Shown here piece after piece: positions 62,387-64,000 of a stretch of DNA of 64,000 nt (position 1 is the stretch's first letter; every line of letters begins with the position of its first letter). Below the pieces are notes generated by a model, which did not search any database, was not told the DNA's origin, and saw only the letters and a list, made by a program, of their open reading frames with translations. The position numbers were made by a program, and so were the translations under genes. The stretch comes from PALSA-1353 sp036267155 (GTDB taxonomy: Bacteria; Planctomycetota; Phycisphaerae; Tepidisphaerales; Tepidisphaeraceae), in the NCBI GenBank assembly GCA_036267155.1, contig DATAWP010000062.1, forward strand, positions 1 through 64,000. Reading direction: 5' to 3'.

Positions 62387-62614
62387 TTAGAGGTATCCGC
62401 GGAATTCGTCTTCGGTTAATCCAGCCTGCTTGAGAATTCGCTTGACCAGACCCCGGCCGAGGTCTCCGGGATGAATAGGTACGCCGGTCAATAATTTCCT
62501 GCCGTCGTGCCAAAGATATAGATGACTTCCCTTCTGGTTGATGGCTCTGAAGCCGGCCTTTTTCAGGGCGGCGACGACTTCCCTCGCGGTCACCGCCGGA
62601 AGCCGACTGCTCAT
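62387..62614 (-). CDS. hicA: HicA-type mRNA interferase toxin
   Basis: 75 residues of the YcfA/HicA double-stranded RNA-binding-like fold: LPAVTAREVVAALKKAGF, then QKGSHLYLWHDGRKL with the catalytic His, and HPGDLGRGLVKRILKQAGL. It cleaves mRNA and tmRNA when the antitoxin is degraded. Its start overlaps the hicB stop by 4 nt. Confidence 0.92.
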   Translation of the reverse strand: MSSRLPAVTAREVVAALKKAGFRAINQKGSHLYLWHDGRKLLTGVPIHPGDLGRGLVKRILKQAGLTEDEFRGYL

Positions 62615-62913
62615 GCGGGCACCCGAAACTTCACTTGAACTTTGCTGATGACCGCGTTTTCCCGGTCGGATTCTTCGGGAATGGGCTCGCCGAGTTTCAC
62701 GAGAGACTCGATATATCCTTCAATGGCTTCACGAGAATTCTCGATACATTCCTCAACGGTCCGTCCCTGGGTGAAGCATCCTGGAAGGGCCGGAACTTCC
62801 ACCCAGTAATTGGCCTCGCCCGCCTCGCCGGGATGGATCAGGATCGTGTAGATATACGTCCTGTTGGAACCCGAGCGATGATGGACTTTTTTTCTAAGCC
62901 GGCGCGCCGCCAT
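62611..62913 (-). CDS. hicB: HicB-type antitoxin
   Basis: 100 residues: a YIYTILIHPGEAGEANYWVEV partial RNase-H-like fold with VPALPGCFTQGRTVEECIEN and REAIEGYIESL, the HicB pattern. There is no C-terminal DNA-binding domain, as in short HicB types. AAGGAG lies 5 nt before the ATG. It precedes hicA, the usual antitoxin-first order. Confidence 0.92.
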   Translation of the reverse strand: MAARRLRKKVHHRSGSNRTYIYTILIHPGEAGEANYWVEVPALPGCFTQGRTVEECIENSREAIEGYIESLVKLGEPIPEESDRENAVISKVQVKFRVPA

Positions 62914-63147
62914 AGTTTCTCCTTGGCACACTGAGTTTAGCGGTTCGGCGACGGCAGGCAATCCGAGACCCATCCCGAACCATTAACCGACTCCAACCTC
63001 GACCAAATCCCGTTTCCCAGTTGGGCTGAGAGCAAGAAAAGAGGCTGTTTTAGATTTTCAAGAAATCTCAAAACGTTCAAGCTGTCCCGTTTATTCCAAG
63101 GACATTGCCGGCGGCCCAAGATTCACAGCGTTGATCTCGGTGTTCTC

Positions 63148-63765
63148 CTATTGACCACTGATCGGAGGGCCGATCTGAGGAGTACCGCGCGTAAGCGGCT
63201 TGCCGCCCTCAAAGCCCTGGCCATTATAAAACGCGGCGTTTGGGCTAAATGTCAAAATGGCATAAAGATTGTCGCCGCGCCCCCTAACGATGGTGAAGAG
63301 TACCGTTCGAGTATCTATTACCCTCCAGTGGGTAACAAGCCCACGACTTGTCCAACCGTAGTTTCCTACGTTTCCATCCGGCTCAAACCTGACGAAGTCG
63401 TCTCCCCAATGCCAAAGGGTACCATCCAGCCTATGCTCGAGCCAGTTCATCTGATTCTGCCGATCTGACTCGGACATGGCTGGTGCTTCTTGCGAACTAT
63501 GCTCAATCGCCTTGATGTTTCCCCTTATATTCGAAGCCAGGTCAATATCTTGGTTTTGGAGGGCGCGGTCTTCCAGCGTATGCAATCCCTGCAACCGTTC
63601 CTCGTCGGCCTTCTCAATCATCTCCTGGTATTCCCGTTTCGCCGCGGCAGTTTCATCCTGATAATTACTCTGGACATCATCTAAACCGCGAATTGGTCTC
63701 GTCGCCGGCGCGGAAGCGATCGTGGCGAGAAGGGTGCCAATCATTATGTACTCTATCGATTTCAT
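63148..63765 (-). CDS. Hypothetical secreted protein
   Basis: 205 residues with a likely signal peptide (MKSIEYIMIGTLLATIASAPA) and a coiled-coil stretch (about 30-75, ETAAAKREYQEMIEKADEERL). The C-terminal half is Trp/Gly-rich (MNWLEHRLDGTLWHWGDDFV, GNYGWTSRGLVTHWRVIDT), a pattern seen in small beta-domains that compare observed to expected growth curves in planctomycete sequences; no function can be given. GGAGGA precedes the ATG by 3-4 nt. Confidence 0.6.
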   Translation of the reverse strand: MKSIEYIMIGTLLATIASAPATRPIRGLDDVQSNYQDETAAAKREYQEMIEKADEERLQGLHTLEDRALQNQDIDLASNIRGNIKAIEHSSQEAPAMSESDRQNQMNWLEHRLDGTLWHWGDDFVRFEPDGNVGNYGWTSRGLVTHWRVIDTRTVLFTIVRGRGDNLYAILTFSPNAAFYNGQGFEGGKPLTRGTPQIGPPISGQ

Positions 63766-63897
63766 GATTCCTCCGTCGATCCTGCCGTTGGTTAAAATCC
63801 CTCGCTTGCGCGGCAACGTGGCTTAGCTGACCAGCTATTCCGCACCGCCGGCCGCGATTTCAGCCAGGTTTCCAATCTTCGCGGCTCAATCAGAGGT

Positions 63898-64000
63898 TAT
63901 CCAATCCCGCCCTGCGAGCAATCCGCAACCAACAATACCTGCGCGAGGACGCCGCAGCGAGTCTATCCAATCCCGGCCGAAGAGCAATCGGCGACTCGCC
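63898..64000. repeat. 66-bp-spaced direct repeat at the window edge
   Basis: TATCCAATCCCG...GAGCAATC appears at 63898 and again at 63964, in the same orientation and 66 nt apart. One frame reads both units in phase (22 residues), so this may be the start of a repeat-containing gene beyond the window. Confidence 0.4.

Overview
The window looks like chromosomal DNA of a GC-rich Gram-negative bacterium of the PVC group, most likely a planctomycete (Phycisphaerae-like). This is an inference from gene content: a PEP-CTERM surface protein, DUF1573 and MauE-type proteins, LptE and BamD-like envelope genes, an FHA-PilB fusion, GH51 and GH28 polysaccharide hydrolases, and a peptidoglycan mini-cluster. 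No rRNA, tRNA or CRISPR array was found.

Layout. 0-3.5 kb: a Wsp-like chemosensory set on the minus strand (CheW, CheR-TPR, CheW, CHASE3 receptor cut by the window edge). 3.7-12.6 kb: mostly + strand housekeeping (tandem-HD protein, DAHP synthase, tpiA, secG, yicC, gmk, rpoZ, CoaC-only flavoprotein, a PemK-type toxin module, ilvC, an acetyltransferase). 13-20 kb: a TatD hydrolase, the FHA-PilB fusion, and divergent GH28/GH51 glycosidases. 20.1-27.3 kb: an accessory block with less C-ending codon use. It holds a MauE-thioredoxin fusion, two DUF1573-like proteins, an 8-cysteine secreted peptide, an unknown bitopic membrane protein, a GT-C glycosyltransferase and an FAD oxidoreductase. 27.3-38.8 kb: a CpaF-type ATPase, a 49-residue basic protein, an esterase, murC-murB-ddl-ftsQ, a ClC transporter, and an orphan mraZ followed by a strongly structured, terminator-ended RNA candidate. 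39-50 kb: hemB, BamD-like, a truncated FtsH paralogue, lptE, ftsH, and a surface-glycan group (GT87, GT2, ChbG-type deacetylase). 50-52 kb: an IS66 scar, a PEP-CTERM gene and a gene-poor stretch, across which the + strand changes by eye from C-rich to G-rich whatever the gene direction. 52-64 kb: aroC, GT4, folC, rimO, a response regulator, infA, dnaJ/cbpA, hicBA and small membrane proteins.

Two themes stand out. First, several unrelated families of short inverted repeats occur as face-to-face pairs in the gaps. Some run into gene ends, and one appears to supply the start codon and first residues of lptE. Second, envelope functions dominate: murC/murB/ddl/ftsQ, lptE, BamD-like and FtsH serve wall, outer membrane and quality control, while the GT, deacetylase, PEP-CTERM and PilB/CpaF genes point to surface polymers and pili. 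The best candidates for something undescribed are the RNA at 38402-38791 and the redox/Cys-rich-peptide cluster at 20120-23917.
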